Source: Gallionella capsiferriformans ES-2
GTDB taxonomy: Bacteria; Pseudomonadota; Gammaproteobacteria; Burkholderiales; Gallionellaceae
NCBI RefSeq assembly: GCF_000145255.1
Contig: NC_014394.1
Location: forward strand, 496,001 to 560,000
Direction of reading: 5' to 3'
DNA: 64,000 nucleotides
In this document: piece after piece, positions 18,605 to 27,563 of the stretch
How positions within the stretch are numbered: the first letter of the stretch is position 1
How the letters are laid out: each line of letters starts with the position of its first letter
Notes under the pieces: generated by a model
What the model saw: only the letters and a program-made list of their open reading frames with translations
Told to the model about the DNA's origin: nothing
Database searches by the model: none
Position numbers and translations under genes: made by a program

Positions 18605-19348
18605 TTATCCATATACCCGGTTGTTATGCAGTCGTTTCATCGTGAGCAACAAAAAGACGCTGGTAAACAGCACGAAGAAGGCGGCATCCGCGCTGTCGAG
18701 CAGGCCGGCATTAAAATTCTGGAAGTGGAACATCGGCGAGAACTGATGCCAGATCGAGTCGGCAGCGGACGAACCAATGTCTGCTAGCCACAGACCCATC
18801 AGTATGATCAGCGCACCGGCCGCTGCGATGATGGGTTGGGCTGTTAGCGCGGACAGGTATAAACCCAGTGCGATGAAGCTTGCGGTCAGCAGCGTAAGAC
18901 CCATGCAATTGGCCAATAGCAGTCCGTGATCGAGATGGGTGCCGAGCGCTAAGGTGTAGAGCATTAGCGGCAGGGTTGCGAGCAGCGTTAGCAGAAAGGT
19001 CAGCAGGCCGAGAAATTTTCCCAGTACGATGTGGCGGCCGGACAGCGGGGAGGAGAGCAGCAGGGTCAGGGTCTGGTTGCGCCGCTCCTCGGCGATCATT
19101 CGCATCGTGAGCATCGGCACCAGCATCATCAGCAGCAGTGCTGCGGTGTTGAACAGGGGGGCGGCAACGGTCAGTGTCACACCCGGTGGATTGGCAAGCT
19201 GAGCCAGTTGCGGCTGAATTTCCAGAAAAGCCTCCAGACGCGCCAGAAAAAACCACGCGAGGATGAATTGCAAGACGGCCAGCACGAACCAGGTCGAAGG
19301 CATAGAAAGCAGGCTGCGGATTTCGCGCATCGCGATCAGACGGATCAT
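18605..19348 (-). CDS. ABC-2 type transporter permease (GldF-like)
   Basis: 247-residue membrane protein with six hydrophobic segments and the ABC-2 pattern (N-terminal MIRLIAMREIRSLLSMPSTW amphipathic region, ERRNQTLTLLLSSPLSGRHIVLGK coupling segment near residue 90). It pairs with the ATPase encoded just upstream (ATGA-type overlap at 19345-19348) and the GldG-like protein downstream. Export of an unknown substrate or mechanical membrane work is inferred. Confidence 0.85.
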   Translation of the reverse strand: MIRLIAMREIRSLLSMPSTWFVLAVLQFILAWFFLARLEAFLEIQPQLAQLANPPGVTLTVAAPLFNTAALLLMMLVPMLTMRMIAEERRNQTLTLLLSSPLSGRHIVLGKFLGLLTFLLTLLATLPLMLYTLALGTHLDHGLLLANCMGLTLLTASFIALGLYLSALTAQPIIAAAGALIILMGLWLADIGSSAADSIWHQFSPMFHFQNFNAGLLDSADAAFFVLFTSVFLLLTMKRLHNNRVYG

Positions 19349-20325
19349 ATTATTGCCTCCGTTCTTTCTGTGCTTGTCGAAGGAGTAGGCGTCGCATCGG
19401 TAGTTTCATTGCGTGTAATTTTGACAAAAACGTCTTCCAGTGTCTCGTGTAGTGGGGTGAGTTGTTCGAGTTGCCAGCCGTGACTGGCCGCCAGACTCAG
19501 AACCAGACTGGTCGGATTATCCTCCGGCGCATGCAAAATACGGAACTGGTTATCCGTGAGCGGTTCAACGGAGGTGATGCCGGGGATTGCGCTCAACTCG
19601 CTCAATACAGGGGGCTGGCGCAGGGTAATGATGAAACCGGTCGCCTGTCCGTACTCCTGCATCTGACGGCTGGAATCGCTGTAGATCAGGCGGCCGTGAT
19701 GCAGGATTTCGACGCGGTCGCAGACGCTTTCCACTTCTCCGAGAAGGTGTGTGGATAGAATGACACTGCTGGTGTTGCCCAGTTCGCGGATCAGGTTGCG
19801 GATATCGCGGATTTGCGACGGGTCTAGCCCTACGGTCGGTTCGTCCAGTACGATGACAGCAGGGCTGTGGATGATGGCTTGTGCAATACCAACGCGTTGC
19901 TGATATCCCTTTGATAAAGTCGAGATGATTTTTTTTCTGACCGATTCAAGACCGCAGCGCAGGCAGGCCTGCGACAGCGCAAGTGTCAGATCCGCCGTTT
20001 TGACGCCGCGCAGGCGTGCCGCAAAGGTCAGAAAATCTTCAACGCAGAGCTCGCGATATAACGGCGGTGTTTCCGGAAGATAGCCGATGTGCGCTTTGGC
20101 TTGTACGGGCGTTTTGCGTAAATCGAATCCGCAGATGTCGATTTCACCGCTGCCGGGCAGTAAGCAGCCGGTCAGCATTTGCAGCGTTGTACTCTTGCCG
20201 GCACCGTTGTGACCCAGCAGGCCCAGTACTTCGCCGCGCTTTAATTCCAAAGACAGGTCGTGGATGATCTGCTGTTTTCCGAAACATCGGGTCAGATTGC
20301 GTGCGCGGAGCGTAATTTGTGGCAT
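19345..20325 (-). CDS. ABC transporter ATP-binding protein (GldA/NatA-like)
   Basis: 326 residues from ATG 20325; an ATG at 20349 would add eight residues, and neither has a clear ribosome site. Walker A (GHNGAGKST), signature (LSKGYQQR), Walker B (VIVLDEPTVGL) and switch histidine (LSTHLL) are present, followed by a C-terminal regulatory extension of about 100 residues typical of ABC-2 exporters. The open frame continues upstream to 20535, but that part has alanine-rich non-family sequence and overlaps the divergent lipoprotein gene, so I exclude it. Confidence 0.88.
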   Translation of the reverse strand: MPQITLRARNLTRCFGKQQIIHDLSLELKRGEVLGLLGHNGAGKSTTLQMLTGCLLPGSGEIDICGFDLRKTPVQAKAHIGYLPETPPLYRELCVEDFLTFAARLRGVKTADLTLALSQACLRCGLESVRKKIISTLSKGYQQRVGIAQAIIHSPAVIVLDEPTVGLDPSQIRDIRNLIRELGNTSSVILSTHLLGEVESVCDRVEILHHGRLIYSDSSRQMQEYGQATGFIITLRQPPVLSELSAIPGITSVEPLTDNQFRILHAPEDNPTSLVLSLAASHGWQLEQLTPLHETLEDVFVKITRNETTDATPTPSTSTERTEAII

Positions 20326-20413
20326 TGCGTTGGGCAAAGTAAGTGGCATGTGTAGTTGTGAATAGTCCTGAATATAACCTAATATGTGCACCCGTATCAA
20401 AAACTGTCTTGCC

Positions 20414-22141
20414 ATGAGCCCATTCAAACATTTAATTCTCGCAAGTCTGGTGCTGGCCGGCTGCGCGCAGACCCCCGTGGCGCCGGTAGCGGCAAGTGCG
20501 CCAGACGCGGCAGCGCCTGAAGCGGTGGCGGCCATTGAGCCGGTTTTGCCTAATGTAGAATTGAGCAGCGAGTTGCTGTATGAATTTTTGCTGGCGGAGT
20601 TTGCCAGTCAGCGCGGTCATCAGGCACTCGCCGTCGAAGGCAGTCAGGAGCTGGCTAGGCTTACCCGTGATCCGCGTCTGGCTAAGCGCGCGGCGCAACT
20701 GGCCTTGGAGTCGGGCGACATGAATCGGGCGGTTGAAGCATTCCGATTCTGGCAGGAGACCGAGCCGTCGGCCTTGATGGCAACGCGTATTCTGTCATCG
20801 TTGTTGTTGCGCGGAGGCCGTCTTGACGAGGCGCGTATCGAGTTCGTCAAGGTGCTCAAATCAGAAGAGCCTGCGGTGGGCGCCGTTTTCATGCAACTCT
20901 ATACGATGGCCGCGAGCTATCCCGATAAAGCGGCCGTGTTGCAACTGATGCGCGAACTGGCTGCGCCCTATCCGCAGGTGGCCGAGGCGCATTGGCTGGT
21001 GGCGCAACTGGCGACGGCCGCATTAGAGGAAAAGTTGGCGCTCAGTGAAGTGCGGCGCGCGCGCGAATTAAAACCTGAATGGGATGCGCCGGTGTCGCTT
21101 GAAGCACAATTGTTGAACAAGAGTGAACCGCAGAAAAGTCTGGCACTGCTGCAACGTCATTTATCGGTCCATCCGGCGGCAGGGGGTATTCGCCTGCAAT
21201 ATGCACGGGCTTTGCTTACGCAAAAGCAGTATCAGGCGGCACGCGAAGAATTTCAGCTTCTGGCGACGGCAAGCCCGGACAACGTGGATCTGGCTTTTGC
21301 AATCGCGCTGATTTCCCTGCAACTGAACGATTTATCCGGTGCCGAGTTGCAGTTTAAGGCTGCACTGCTCAAGGGCGGCAAAACTCAGGACGTCATCGAA
21401 TATTTTCTGGGGCAGTTGAGCGAAGCCCGGGAGGATGAGGCAGAAGCATTGACGCATTATCGCGGGGTGACTCAGGGTGAATATCAGCTTACCGCACAAT
21501 TAAGGATGGTGTATCTGCTCAATAAGCAAGGGCGGCTCGATGATGCCAGAGCGCAGTTGCAGCAGGCGCAGGCCGTAACCCCGGCGCAGCGTGTGCAGGT
21601 TCTGGTGATAGAGGCGCAGTTGCTCAGCGAGGCGAAGAGATCTACTGAGGCATACAGGGTGCTCGAGCAGGGAATGGTCAAGCTGCCCGACCAGCCTGAC
21701 CTATTGTATGAAGCCGCGATGCTGGCCGATAAATTGGGTAAATTCGACGTCTCCGAGAAATATCTGCGTCGTTTGATTAAGCTGAAACCGGATCATGCGC
21801 ACGCCTATAACGCGTTAGGCTACAGTCTGCTCGAACGCAATGTGCGCATCAAAGAGGCGCTGGCGCTGGTTGAACGTGCGCTGCAACTGACGCCCGACGA
21901 TTTTGCCATTATGGACAGCGTCGGCTGGGGGTATTACCGCAGCGGTAAGTTGGATGAGAGCGTGGCCATGCTGCAGCGGGCTTTTGCCGGTAATCCGGAT
22001 CCTGAAATTGCCGCGCATCTGGGCGAAGTGCTGTGGATACGCGGCGACAGGGCTGAGGCGGCAAAAGTCTGGCAGGACAGCTTAAAGGCGCATCCTGATA
22101 ATGCGCCGCTCCAGGCGGTGATGAAACGGTACATGCCTTGA
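20414..22141 (+). CDS. TPR-repeat outer-membrane lipoprotein
   Basis: 575 residues from ATG 20414 (an upstream ATG at 20384 would put extra residues before the signal). The signal ends in a lipobox LAGC, so a lipid-anchored periplasmic protein is expected; glycine-free +2 Ala/Gln favours the outer membrane. The body is a continuous array of tetratricopeptide-like helices up to residue 570. It is translationally coupled to lolB (TGA/TTG overlap). The order TPR protein-lolB-ispE-tRNA-Gln-prs-rplY-pth is conserved in betaproteobacteria, but the role of the TPR protein is unknown. Confidence 0.85.
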   Translation: MSPFKHLILASLVLAGCAQTPVAPVAASAPDAAAPEAVAAIEPVLPNVELSSELLYEFLLAEFASQRGHQALAVEGSQELARLTRDPRLAKRAAQLALESGDMNRAVEAFRFWQETEPSALMATRILSSLLLRGGRLDEARIEFVKVLKSEEPAVGAVFMQLYTMAASYPDKAAVLQLMRELAAPYPQVAEAHWLVAQLATAALEEKLALSEVRRARELKPEWDAPVSLEAQLLNKSEPQKSLALLQRHLSVHPAAGGIRLQYARALLTQKQYQAAREEFQLLATASPDNVDLAFAIALISLQLNDLSGAELQFKAALLKGGKTQDVIEYFLGQLSEAREDEAEALTHYRGVTQGEYQLTAQLRMVYLLNKQGRLDDARAQLQQAQAVTPAQRVQVLVIEAQLLSEAKRSTEAYRVLEQGMVKLPDQPDLLYEAAMLADKLGKFDVSEKYLRRLIKLKPDHAHAYNALGYSLLERNVRIKEALALVERALQLTPDDFAIMDSVGWGYYRSGKLDESVAMLQRAFAGNPDPEIAAHLGEVLWIRGDRAEAAKVWQDSLKAHPDNAPLQAVMKRYMP

Positions 22142-22689
22142 TACGCTACTGGCTGATGGCGTTGCTGCTGACAGGGTGCGCTACGATGCCCCCGTTGTCG
22201 CGCCCGGTGCAACCTGAGGCGGTGCCGTTCGCGATGAATGGACGCATCTCGGTGAAGCATAACGGTGCACGCGATTCAGCTGGTCTGCGCTGGACGCATC
22301 AGGATACAAGCGATGAAATATTGCTGCTCACACCTCTGGGGCAGACGGCGGCGCGCATTTACCGCGATGACGCGCATGCGACGCTCGATAATGGCGATAA
22401 GCACTACAGCGATACTGATGTCGAGTCGCTGATGCAGCAGGTGCTGGGTTGGCGGCTGCAACTGGATCACCTGCACCATTGGGTGCTCGGCCTCACGGTG
22501 CCGGGGGATGAGATGCTGGAGCGGGATACGCTGGGGCGGCTCACGGTGCTGCGTCAGGACGGGTGGGAGGTGCGCTATATGGCGTATTCGGGCGACAAAG
22601 CGGATAGTCTGCCCGTTCGTATGAAACTCTCCCGTGCCAATCTGGAGCTGATCCTGTTGATTGATGAATGCGAATGGAATCCTAAATGA
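22138..22689 (+). CDS. lolB: Outer-membrane lipoprotein receptor LolB
   Basis: 183 residues from a TTG at 22138 that overlaps the upstream stop; the next ATG (22156) would cut the signal peptide too short. Lipobox LTGC at about residues 11-14. The mature part fits LolB, the acceptor that inserts lipoproteins delivered by LolA into the outer membrane ([13 protein letters not shown], then [14 protein letters not shown]). Its position between the TPR lipoprotein and ispE is the standard one. Confidence 0.88.
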   Translation: MIRYWLMALLLTGCATMPPLSRPVQPEAVPFAMNGRISVKHNGARDSAGLRWTHQDTSDEILLLTPLGQTAARIYRDDAHATLDNGDKHYSDTDVESLMQQVLGWRLQLDHLHHWVLGLTVPGDEMLERDTLGRLTVLRQDGWEVRYMAYSGDKADSLPVRMKLSRANLELILLIDECEWNPK

Positions 22690-23519
22690 AGCTCACCTGT
22701 CCTGCGCCTGCTAAGTTGAATTTGTTTTTGCACGTTACCGGACGACGGGCGGACGGGATGCATTTATTGCAAACGTTGTTCCGTTTTATCGATTTGTCCG
22801 ATACCTTGCATTTTGAATTGCGTACCGATGGCGTGGTTCATCGCACTAATTTTATTGAAGCGGTGCCCGAAGAGCAGGATTTATGTGTGCGCGCGGCGCG
22901 TTTGCTGCAAAAAAATACCGGATGTACGCTGGGTGCTGATATTACGCTTGAAAAATGCATCCCGATGGGTGGTGGTTTAGGAGGTGGAAGTTCGGATGCC
23001 GCAACCACACTCATTGCACTCAATCGCTTGTGGTCATTGGGTTTGACGCGAGATCAACTGATGGAATTGGGGCTGGAATTGGGCGCTGATGTGCCGGTGT
23101 TTTTGTTTGGTGAGAATGCCTTTGCCGAAGGCGTAGGCGAAAAATTACAGGCCTATGAGCTGCCGGAAGCCTGGTATGTCGTGCTTTTTCCGCCGGTTCA
23201 TGTGCCCACAGCAAAAATATTTTCACATCCGGAATTGACACGGGACTCAGTTTCGATAATAATTCGCGCCCTCAGAACGCAGCCCTTGCGAAATGACCTG
23301 CAATCGGTAGTGTGTCGTCTCTATCCGGAAGTTGCAAGTTACATTGAAACCTTGGGTAAATATGGCAGTGCGATGATGACGGGTTCAGGTGCATGTGTTT
23401 TTGCCGAATTCCCGGATCAAGCGCAGGCCGAAGCGGTTTTGCAGAAATTGCCGCAAACCATGCGCGGCGTAGCAGTAAAAGGTTTAATGAAGCATCCGTT
23501 GCAGGATTGGGTGCTTTAA
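22686..23519 (+). CDS. ispE: 4-diphosphocytidyl-2-C-methyl-D-erythritol kinase
   Basis: 277-residue GHMP kinase of the MEP isoprenoid pathway. [19 protein letters not shown] at the N-terminus binds substrate, and [14 protein letters not shown] is the ATP-binding GHMP motif. A late SGACVFAEF motif completes the active site. The ATG overlaps the lolB stop by four bases. The tRNA-Gln gene follows nine bases after its stop, so processing from a shared transcript is likely. Confidence 0.95.
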   Translation: MKLTCPAPAKLNLFLHVTGRRADGMHLLQTLFRFIDLSDTLHFELRTDGVVHRTNFIEAVPEEQDLCVRAARLLQKNTGCTLGADITLEKCIPMGGGLGGGSSDAATTLIALNRLWSLGLTRDQLMELGLELGADVPVFLFGENAFAEGVGEKLQAYELPEAWYVVLFPPVHVPTAKIFSHPELTRDSVSIIIRALRTQPLRNDLQSVVCRLYPEVASYIETLGKYGSAMMTGSGACVFAEFPDQAQAEAVLQKLPQTMRGVAVKGLMKHPLQDWVL

Positions 23520-23528
23520 CTAGGTAAT

Positions 23529-23603
23529 TGGGGAGTCGCCAAGTGGTAAGGCAACGGGTTTTGATCCCGTCATTCGTAGGTTCGATCCCTACCTCCTCAG
23601 CCA
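23529..23603 (+). tRNA. tRNA-Gln (anticodon TTG)
   Basis: 75 bases including an encoded CCA. The acceptor stem TGGGGAG pairs with CTCCTCA. The anticodon arm ACGGG/CCCGT (from 23554) encloses a seven-base loop with anticodon TTG at 23561-23563. The T-arm is TAGG-TTCGATC-CCTA. The U1-A72 pair and weak acceptor end are usual for bacterial tRNA-Gln. It sits between ispE and prs. Confidence 0.97.
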
Positions 23604-23654
23604 CAATCAGGGCACGCAAGTGCCCTTTTGGTTTTTATTCTTTAAGGGGTTCAC

Positions 23655-24605
23655 GTGTCCTACGATAGCTTGATGGTGTTCACCGGTAATGCCAATCCTA
23701 AGCTTGCCGAAGCGGTGGTGCAGCAATTGGGGATCACGCTGGGACGTGCGACAGTCGATCGTTTCTCCGACGGCGAAGTGATGGTCGAACTCCTGGAGAA
23801 TGTGCGCGGCAAGGATGTCTTTATCCTGCAATCGTCCTGCGCACCGACCAATGATAATCTGATGGAAATCATGGTGATGGCCGATGCGTTGAAGCGCGCT
23901 TCCGCAGGTCGCATCACCGCTGCGATGCCGTATTTCGGCTATGCACGTCAGGACAGACGTCCGCGTTCGGCCCGTGTCGCCATTACCGCGAAACTGGTTG
24001 CCGACATGCTGACCAGCGCCGGTATCGATCGCGTGCTGACCATGGATTTGCATGCCGACCAGATTCAGGGTTTCTTTGATATTCCGGTCGACAATATCTA
24101 CGCGAGTCCGATCCTGTTAGCCGATGTATGGCGTCAGAATTACCCCAACCTGATCGTCGTGTCACCTGACGTCGGTGGTGTGGTGCGTGCGCGTGCGCTA
24201 GCCAAACAGCTGGATGCAGATCTCGCGATCATCGACAAGCGTCGTCCGCGCCACAACGTGGCCAAGGTGATGAACATTATCGGTGAAGTCAATGGCCGCA
24301 CCTGTTTGATCATGGACGATCTGGTGGATACTGCAAACACCTTGTGTGAAGCTGCAAAAGCCTTGAAGGAAAAAGGGGCGGTGCGCGTGTTGGCTTACTG
24401 TACGCATGCCGTATTGTCGGGACCTGCGATCGAGCGCATTGAAAATTCTGCGATCGATGAACTGGTGGTCACTGACACGATTCCTTTGTCGGAAGCGGCG
24501 AAAAATTGCGGTCGTATCCGTCAGTTGAGTACGGCCGAGTTGATGGCGGAAACCATACGCCGTATCAATAATGAAGAGTCGGTCAGTTCGCTGTTCACAG
24601 AATAA
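23655..24605 (+). CDS. prs: Ribose-phosphate pyrophosphokinase
   Basis: 316-residue PRPP synthetase feeding purine, pyrimidine, histidine and tryptophan synthesis. It starts at GTG 23655 behind AAGGGG. The flexible catalytic loop, the [12 protein letters not shown] segment, and the PRPP-binding loop [11 protein letters not shown] are visible. Length matches the class I enzyme. A hairpin with a T-rich tail follows before rplY. Confidence 0.96.
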   Translation: MSYDSLMVFTGNANPKLAEAVVQQLGITLGRATVDRFSDGEVMVELLENVRGKDVFILQSSCAPTNDNLMEIMVMADALKRASAGRITAAMPYFGYARQDRRPRSARVAITAKLVADMLTSAGIDRVLTMDLHADQIQGFFDIPVDNIYASPILLADVWRQNYPNLIVVSPDVGGVVRARALAKQLDADLAIIDKRRPRHNVAKVMNIIGEVNGRTCLIMDDLVDTANTLCEAAKALKEKGAVRVLAYCTHAVLSGPAIERIENSAIDELVVTDTIPLSEAAKNCGRIRQLSTAELMAETIRRINNEESVSSLFTE

Positions 24606-24633
24606 CGACAGTTTTACTGAATTTAAGTTTTAG

Positions 24634-24662
24634 CGGCAACCATGTTGGTTGCCGTTTGTTTG
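24634..24662 (+). terminator. Hairpin with T-rich tail between prs and rplY
   Basis: CGGCAACC (24634-24641) pairs with GGTTGCCG (24647-24654) and is followed by TTTGTTTG. It may be the prs terminator, or an attenuator in the rplY leader since only 43 bases separate it from the rplY start. Confidence 0.65.
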
Positions 24663-24704
24663 AATCGACTGGTCGCGGTCGGTTCTCTATCTGGAGAAGT
24701 AAAA

Positions 24705-25313
24705 ATGACAACAACATTCAACGCAACAACACGCAAAACGCAAGGTACGGGTGCGAGCCGCCGTCTGCGTAAAGCCGGTTCCGTACCTGGCGTAGTTTAC
24801 GGTTCAGGCGAAGCTGTGATGATCGAAATGAATCACAACGAACTGTACTACAAGCTGCGTGCTGAATCATTCCACGCATCTGTATTGACGATGAATCTGG
24901 ATGGCAAGGAAGAAGCGGTGCAATTGCGCGCTTTCGTAAACCATCCTTTCCGTCAGCAAGTTCAGCATCTGGATTTCCAGCGCGTTGATTTGTCTAAGAA
25001 AATTCATATCAAAGTGCCTTTGCATTTCATCAATCAGGACATCGCACCGGCTGTTAAAACAGGTGGCGGCAAGATCAGCCACGTGATGATCGAAGCTGAA
25101 ATTTCATGTCTGCCAGCTGATCTGCCAGCCTTTATCGAAGTTGATCTGGGCGGTATGCAATTGGGTCACTCCGTACATTTGGGCGAATTGAAGCTGCCAC
25201 GCGGCGTTGAACTGTGCGCTCACGGCGAACATGCTGCTGAAGCTGTTGTTGCGACGGTACACGTGCCTCGCGGTTCAGTTGAAGCTGCTGCAGAAGCTGA
25301 AGCTGCCAAGTAA
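24705..25313 (+). CDS. rplY: 50S ribosomal protein L25 (CTC form)
   Basis: 202-residue long form of L25: an N-terminal 5S rRNA-binding domain (about 1-95, including GTGASRRLRKAGSVPGVVYG) plus the C-terminal CTC domain (about 96-190) and an alanine/glutamate-rich tail. The ATG at 24705 is preceded by GGAGAAG. The CTC name comes from its general-stress regulation in Bacillus. Located between prs and pth as usual. Confidence 0.95.
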   Translation: MTTTFNATTRKTQGTGASRRLRKAGSVPGVVYGSGEAVMIEMNHNELYYKLRAESFHASVLTMNLDGKEEAVQLRAFVNHPFRQQVQHLDFQRVDLSKKIHIKVPLHFINQDIAPAVKTGGGKISHVMIEAEISCLPADLPAFIEVDLGGMQLGHSVHLGELKLPRGVELCAHGEHAAEAVVATVHVPRGSVEAAAEAEAAK

Positions 25314-25327
25314 AGCTGGTTGCTCAG

Positions 25328-25363
25328 AAACCCGCCATTGCTCCGGCAAGGCGGGTTTTTTTT
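25328..25363 (+). terminator. Rho-independent terminator after rplY
   Basis: AAACCCGCC (25328-25336) pairs with GGCGGGTTT (25350-25358), extended inward by TTGC/GCAA, and followed by a run of eight T. Confidence 0.9.
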
Positions 25364-25390
25364 CGGGTTTAAATTGTGAGGCCAGATTAA

Positions 25391-25969
25391 ATGGATCCAA
25401 TACGTTTGATTGTCGGTTTGGGAAATCCCGGCCGTGAATATGAAGCTACCCGTCACAATGTGGGATTCTGGTGGGTAGATGAGCTGGCTGAGGAGGCGGA
25501 GCTCAATTTTAAAAGTGAGGCCAAATTTCATGGCCTCTCGGCACGTGGACTAGTATTAGGTCGCGAACTTATTCTGCTCAAACCGCAGACTTTTATGAAT
25601 CTATCGGGACGTTCCGTGGGGGCGTTGGCGCAATTTTATAAAATTGCACCGGCTCAGATTCTGGTGGTACACGATGAGCTTGATTTGCAGCCCGGTATCG
25701 CGCGCCTGAAGCTGGGTGGCAGCCATGGCGGACACAACGGACTCAAGGACATCATTGCGCAACTGGGTGGACGGGAATTCTGGCGCCTGCGCTTAGGGAT
25801 AGGTCATCCGGGCGATCGCGCCCAGGTCTCAGATTTTGTGCTGGGTCATCCGCGCGAGGCCGAGCGCGAACTGATGCTCGAAGCTCAGCATCAGTCTATG
25901 CAGGTTTTGCCTTCCGTGCTCGACGGGAAAATGGAGGCCGCTATGCTCAAATTGCATAGCCGAAAATAA
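25391..25969 (+). CDS. pth: Peptidyl-tRNA hydrolase
   Basis: 192-residue enzyme that releases tRNA from stalled peptidyl-tRNA. Catalytic histidine in the EATRHNVGFWW segment, the tRNA-contact asparagines (TFMNLSGRSVG, HGGHNGLKDI) and HDELDLQPG are present. It starts at ATG 25391, 27 bases after the rplY terminator. In most relatives ychF follows; here the exopolysaccharide island starts instead. Confidence 0.95.
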   Translation: MDPIRLIVGLGNPGREYEATRHNVGFWWVDELAEEAELNFKSEAKFHGLSARGLVLGRELILLKPQTFMNLSGRSVGALAQFYKIAPAQILVVHDELDLQPGIARLKLGGSHGGHNGLKDIIAQLGGREFWRLRLGIGHPGDRAQVSDFVLGHPREAERELMLEAQHQSMQVLPSVLDGKMEAAMLKLHSRK

Positions 25970-25985
25970 TTTTCGCGAGGTGAAC

Positions 25986-26038
25986 AATGAAGTTGCTTAA
26001 GTTCTGGACAAGTAGAATTTCTGCACTTAAACTTCATT
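25986..26038 (+). promoter_or_regulatory. Bulged hairpin in the leader of the first SGNH gene
   Basis: AATGAAGTT (25986-25994) pairs with AACTTCATT (26030-26038). After a three-base bulge, TAAGT (25998-26002) pairs with ACTTA (26025-26029). The 14 base pairs enclose a 22-base loop. The left arm contains the ATG of a 21-codon open frame (25987-26052) with a GAGGTG ribosome site, so the structure may be a leader peptide with attenuation, or the remains of a gene once following pth. Function not shown by sequence. Confidence 0.4.
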
Positions 26039-26072
26039 CGCTTGGACAATGAAAATTTAAAGGATAGCGTAT

Positions 26073-26762
26073 ATGAGCAGCTTACTACTTGCAGGTCTTA
26101 CCGTTCTGGTTATCGGCGACAGTCATCTCGCCAGCGATGGTTATCTGATTAGTACTTTGCACGATGGTTTAATGCAGCAGGGGGCCAAGGTGTATACCTA
26201 TGGTGCGTGCGGTACGCCATCGGGTGCGTGGATGAAATCGATTCAGCCGCCTTGCGGCAGTGCATTCAGGCTGGACAATGGACCTTTGAGAGTCCGTGCG
26301 GGTGTGGCTGGATTTACCAAGCCGCTGCCTGACTTGGTAAATTTACACCATCCTGATTTAATTGTGGTGGTCAACGGGGATACGATGGCAAGTTATAAGG
26401 CTGCCTCGCTCCCAAAATCCTGGGTGCGGGATGAAGTTAAAACGTTGACTGATGGCATCAAAGCAAGTGGTGCAAGCTGTATCTGGGTGGGACCTGCATG
26501 GGGGACTGAAGGCGGGGATAACGGGAAAAATTATGCGCGCGTCAAGGAAGTCTCTGATTTTTTGGCCGATAATGTGTCTCCCTGCATTTATGTGAGTTCG
26601 CTTGCAATGTCGAAGCCAGGTGAGTGGGCTCCTATTCCGGTACCCAATAAACCTGGACATTTTGACGGTCAGCATTTTCAGAGTGAAGGCTATCAGGCAT
26701 GGGGTAATGCGATCACCAAAGTGATCGTTTCATCAGATATTTTGCAGAAAATCAAACATTAA
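26073..26762 (+). CDS. SGNH-hydrolase-like protein, paralogue 1, no signal peptide
   Basis: 229 residues starting at ATG 26073 behind AAAGGA. SGNH features: block I VIGDSHLAS with the nucleophile Ser17, a block III-like NGDTMAS (about 101-107) and the catalytic pair D198/H201 in FDGQHF. Four cysteines (GACG, PPCG, ASCIWVG, SPCIY) match those of the two paralogues at 26922 and 34064 and suggest disulfides. The protein begins only nine residues before block I, and an in-frame stop (26058-26060) rules out a longer start, so no signal peptide is visible although the relative at 34064 has one. A role as polysaccharide acetyltransferase or acetylesterase is inferred from the neighbouring acetylation genes. 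Confidence 0.75.
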   Translation: MSSLLLAGLTVLVIGDSHLASDGYLISTLHDGLMQQGAKVYTYGACGTPSGAWMKSIQPPCGSAFRLDNGPLRVRAGVAGFTKPLPDLVNLHHPDLIVVVNGDTMASYKAASLPKSWVRDEVKTLTDGIKASGASCIWVGPAWGTEGGDNGKNYARVKEVSDFLADNVSPCIYVSSLAMSKPGEWAPIPVPNKPGHFDGQHFQSEGYQAWGNAITKVIVSSDILQKIKH

Positions 26763-26838
26763 GGTTTAAGCGAAAATTTTTCAGCTTCGCCGCCAATTTT
26801 TGGGGCGCAGTAGTTACGTCAGGTAACTGGAGTCTCTG

Positions 26839-26868
26839 CCGCGACCGATGTTTCTAAATCAGTCGCGG
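26839..26868. terminator. Hairpin between convergent SGNH genes
   Basis: CCGCGACCGAT (26839-26849) pairs with ATCAGTCGCGG (26858-26868) with one mismatch, loop of eight bases. It lies between genes that converge, so a termination role is plausible, but there is no clean T run. Confidence 0.45.
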
Positions 26869-26921
26869 TTCATAACTTTTAGAACGCATTGCAAACACAC
26901 CGAACTTTAGCCAGTGATTGT

Positions 26922-27557
26922 TTATTTTATTTTATCTAACTCGTCGACGATTTTATCAGCCCATATTTTGTAGTATTGATCACGGTAGTGTATGCCATCT
27001 AAAGTTGACCACTCGCCCTTCTGCGACATTTTTAGTGAATCAATATAGGTGCAAGGTGAGACTCTTTGCGATAATAAGTTTGAGACTTGCTGTACTCTGG
27101 CATAGGTTTTACCTCCGGAATGCCCTTCCTGACCCCATGATGGACCGACCCAAACGCATCTTACCTTGGTGCGGTTGATCTCTTTTGTTACCTGCTCAAT
27201 TTCAGAATTGACCCACGGCGTAGACATTCCAGCCGTGTTGCGATAATCGGCTAATGTGTCGCCCATCACAATAATCACTAATCCTGGCTTTTCAGTTTCA
27301 ATGAGTTTTGCAATTGGAATAGTTTCTGCTTTGCTGCCCAATTTCATGTTTAGTGGTCCTGCACCAACGCGTTCCGCAGCTCCACAAGCCCCTTTGGATG
27401 TTTTGGTTAACTGTGAAGGCGTGATTCCACATACACCAAGAGAATGAACTTGAGCACCCTTATCCAATAAGTCATTATTCAAAGAAGTCACGAGAGTACC
27501 CGGATAAACTATGTGGCTACCCCCTACAATCAAAATACCTAAGCCATTTAACAGCAT
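26922..27557 (-). CDS. SGNH-hydrolase-like protein, paralogue 2, no signal peptide
   Basis: 211 residues, ATG at 27557 six bases after the MBOAT stop, so translationally linked to it. Block I reads IVGGSHIV (Ser with Gly in place of Asp/Glu before it), then VMGDTLADY and DGIHYRDQYY as the acidic/histidine end. The cysteines (GVCG, GACG, VRCVWVG, SPCTY) align with paralogues 1 and 3. As in paralogue 1, the protein begins just before block I and shows no export signal. Last gene of the minus-strand acetylation/cellulose operon. Codon and base use are AT-rich like the MBOAT gene. Confidence 0.75.
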   Translation of the reverse strand: MLLNGLGILIVGGSHIVYPGTLVTSLNNDLLDKGAQVHSLGVCGITPSQLTKTSKGACGAAERVGAGPLNMKLGSKAETIPIAKLIETEKPGLVIIVMGDTLADYRNTAGMSTPWVNSEIEQVTKEINRTKVRCVWVGPSWGQEGHSGGKTYARVQQVSNLLSQRVSPCTYIDSLKMSQKGEWSTLDGIHYRDQYYKIWADKIVDELDKIK

Positions 27558-27563
27558 AATGTG

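Noticed and set aside
20326-20535. Upstream extension of the ABC ATPase frame (about 60-70 residues)
   Set aside because: It is alanine-rich, lacks family similarity and overlaps the start of the divergent TPR lipoprotein gene, so it is an antisense shadow.
23529-23603. tRNA-Gln as an integration site for the island
   Set aside because: The island starts more than 2 kb downstream beyond prs, rplY and pth, and no duplicated tRNA 3' end or integrase was seen.
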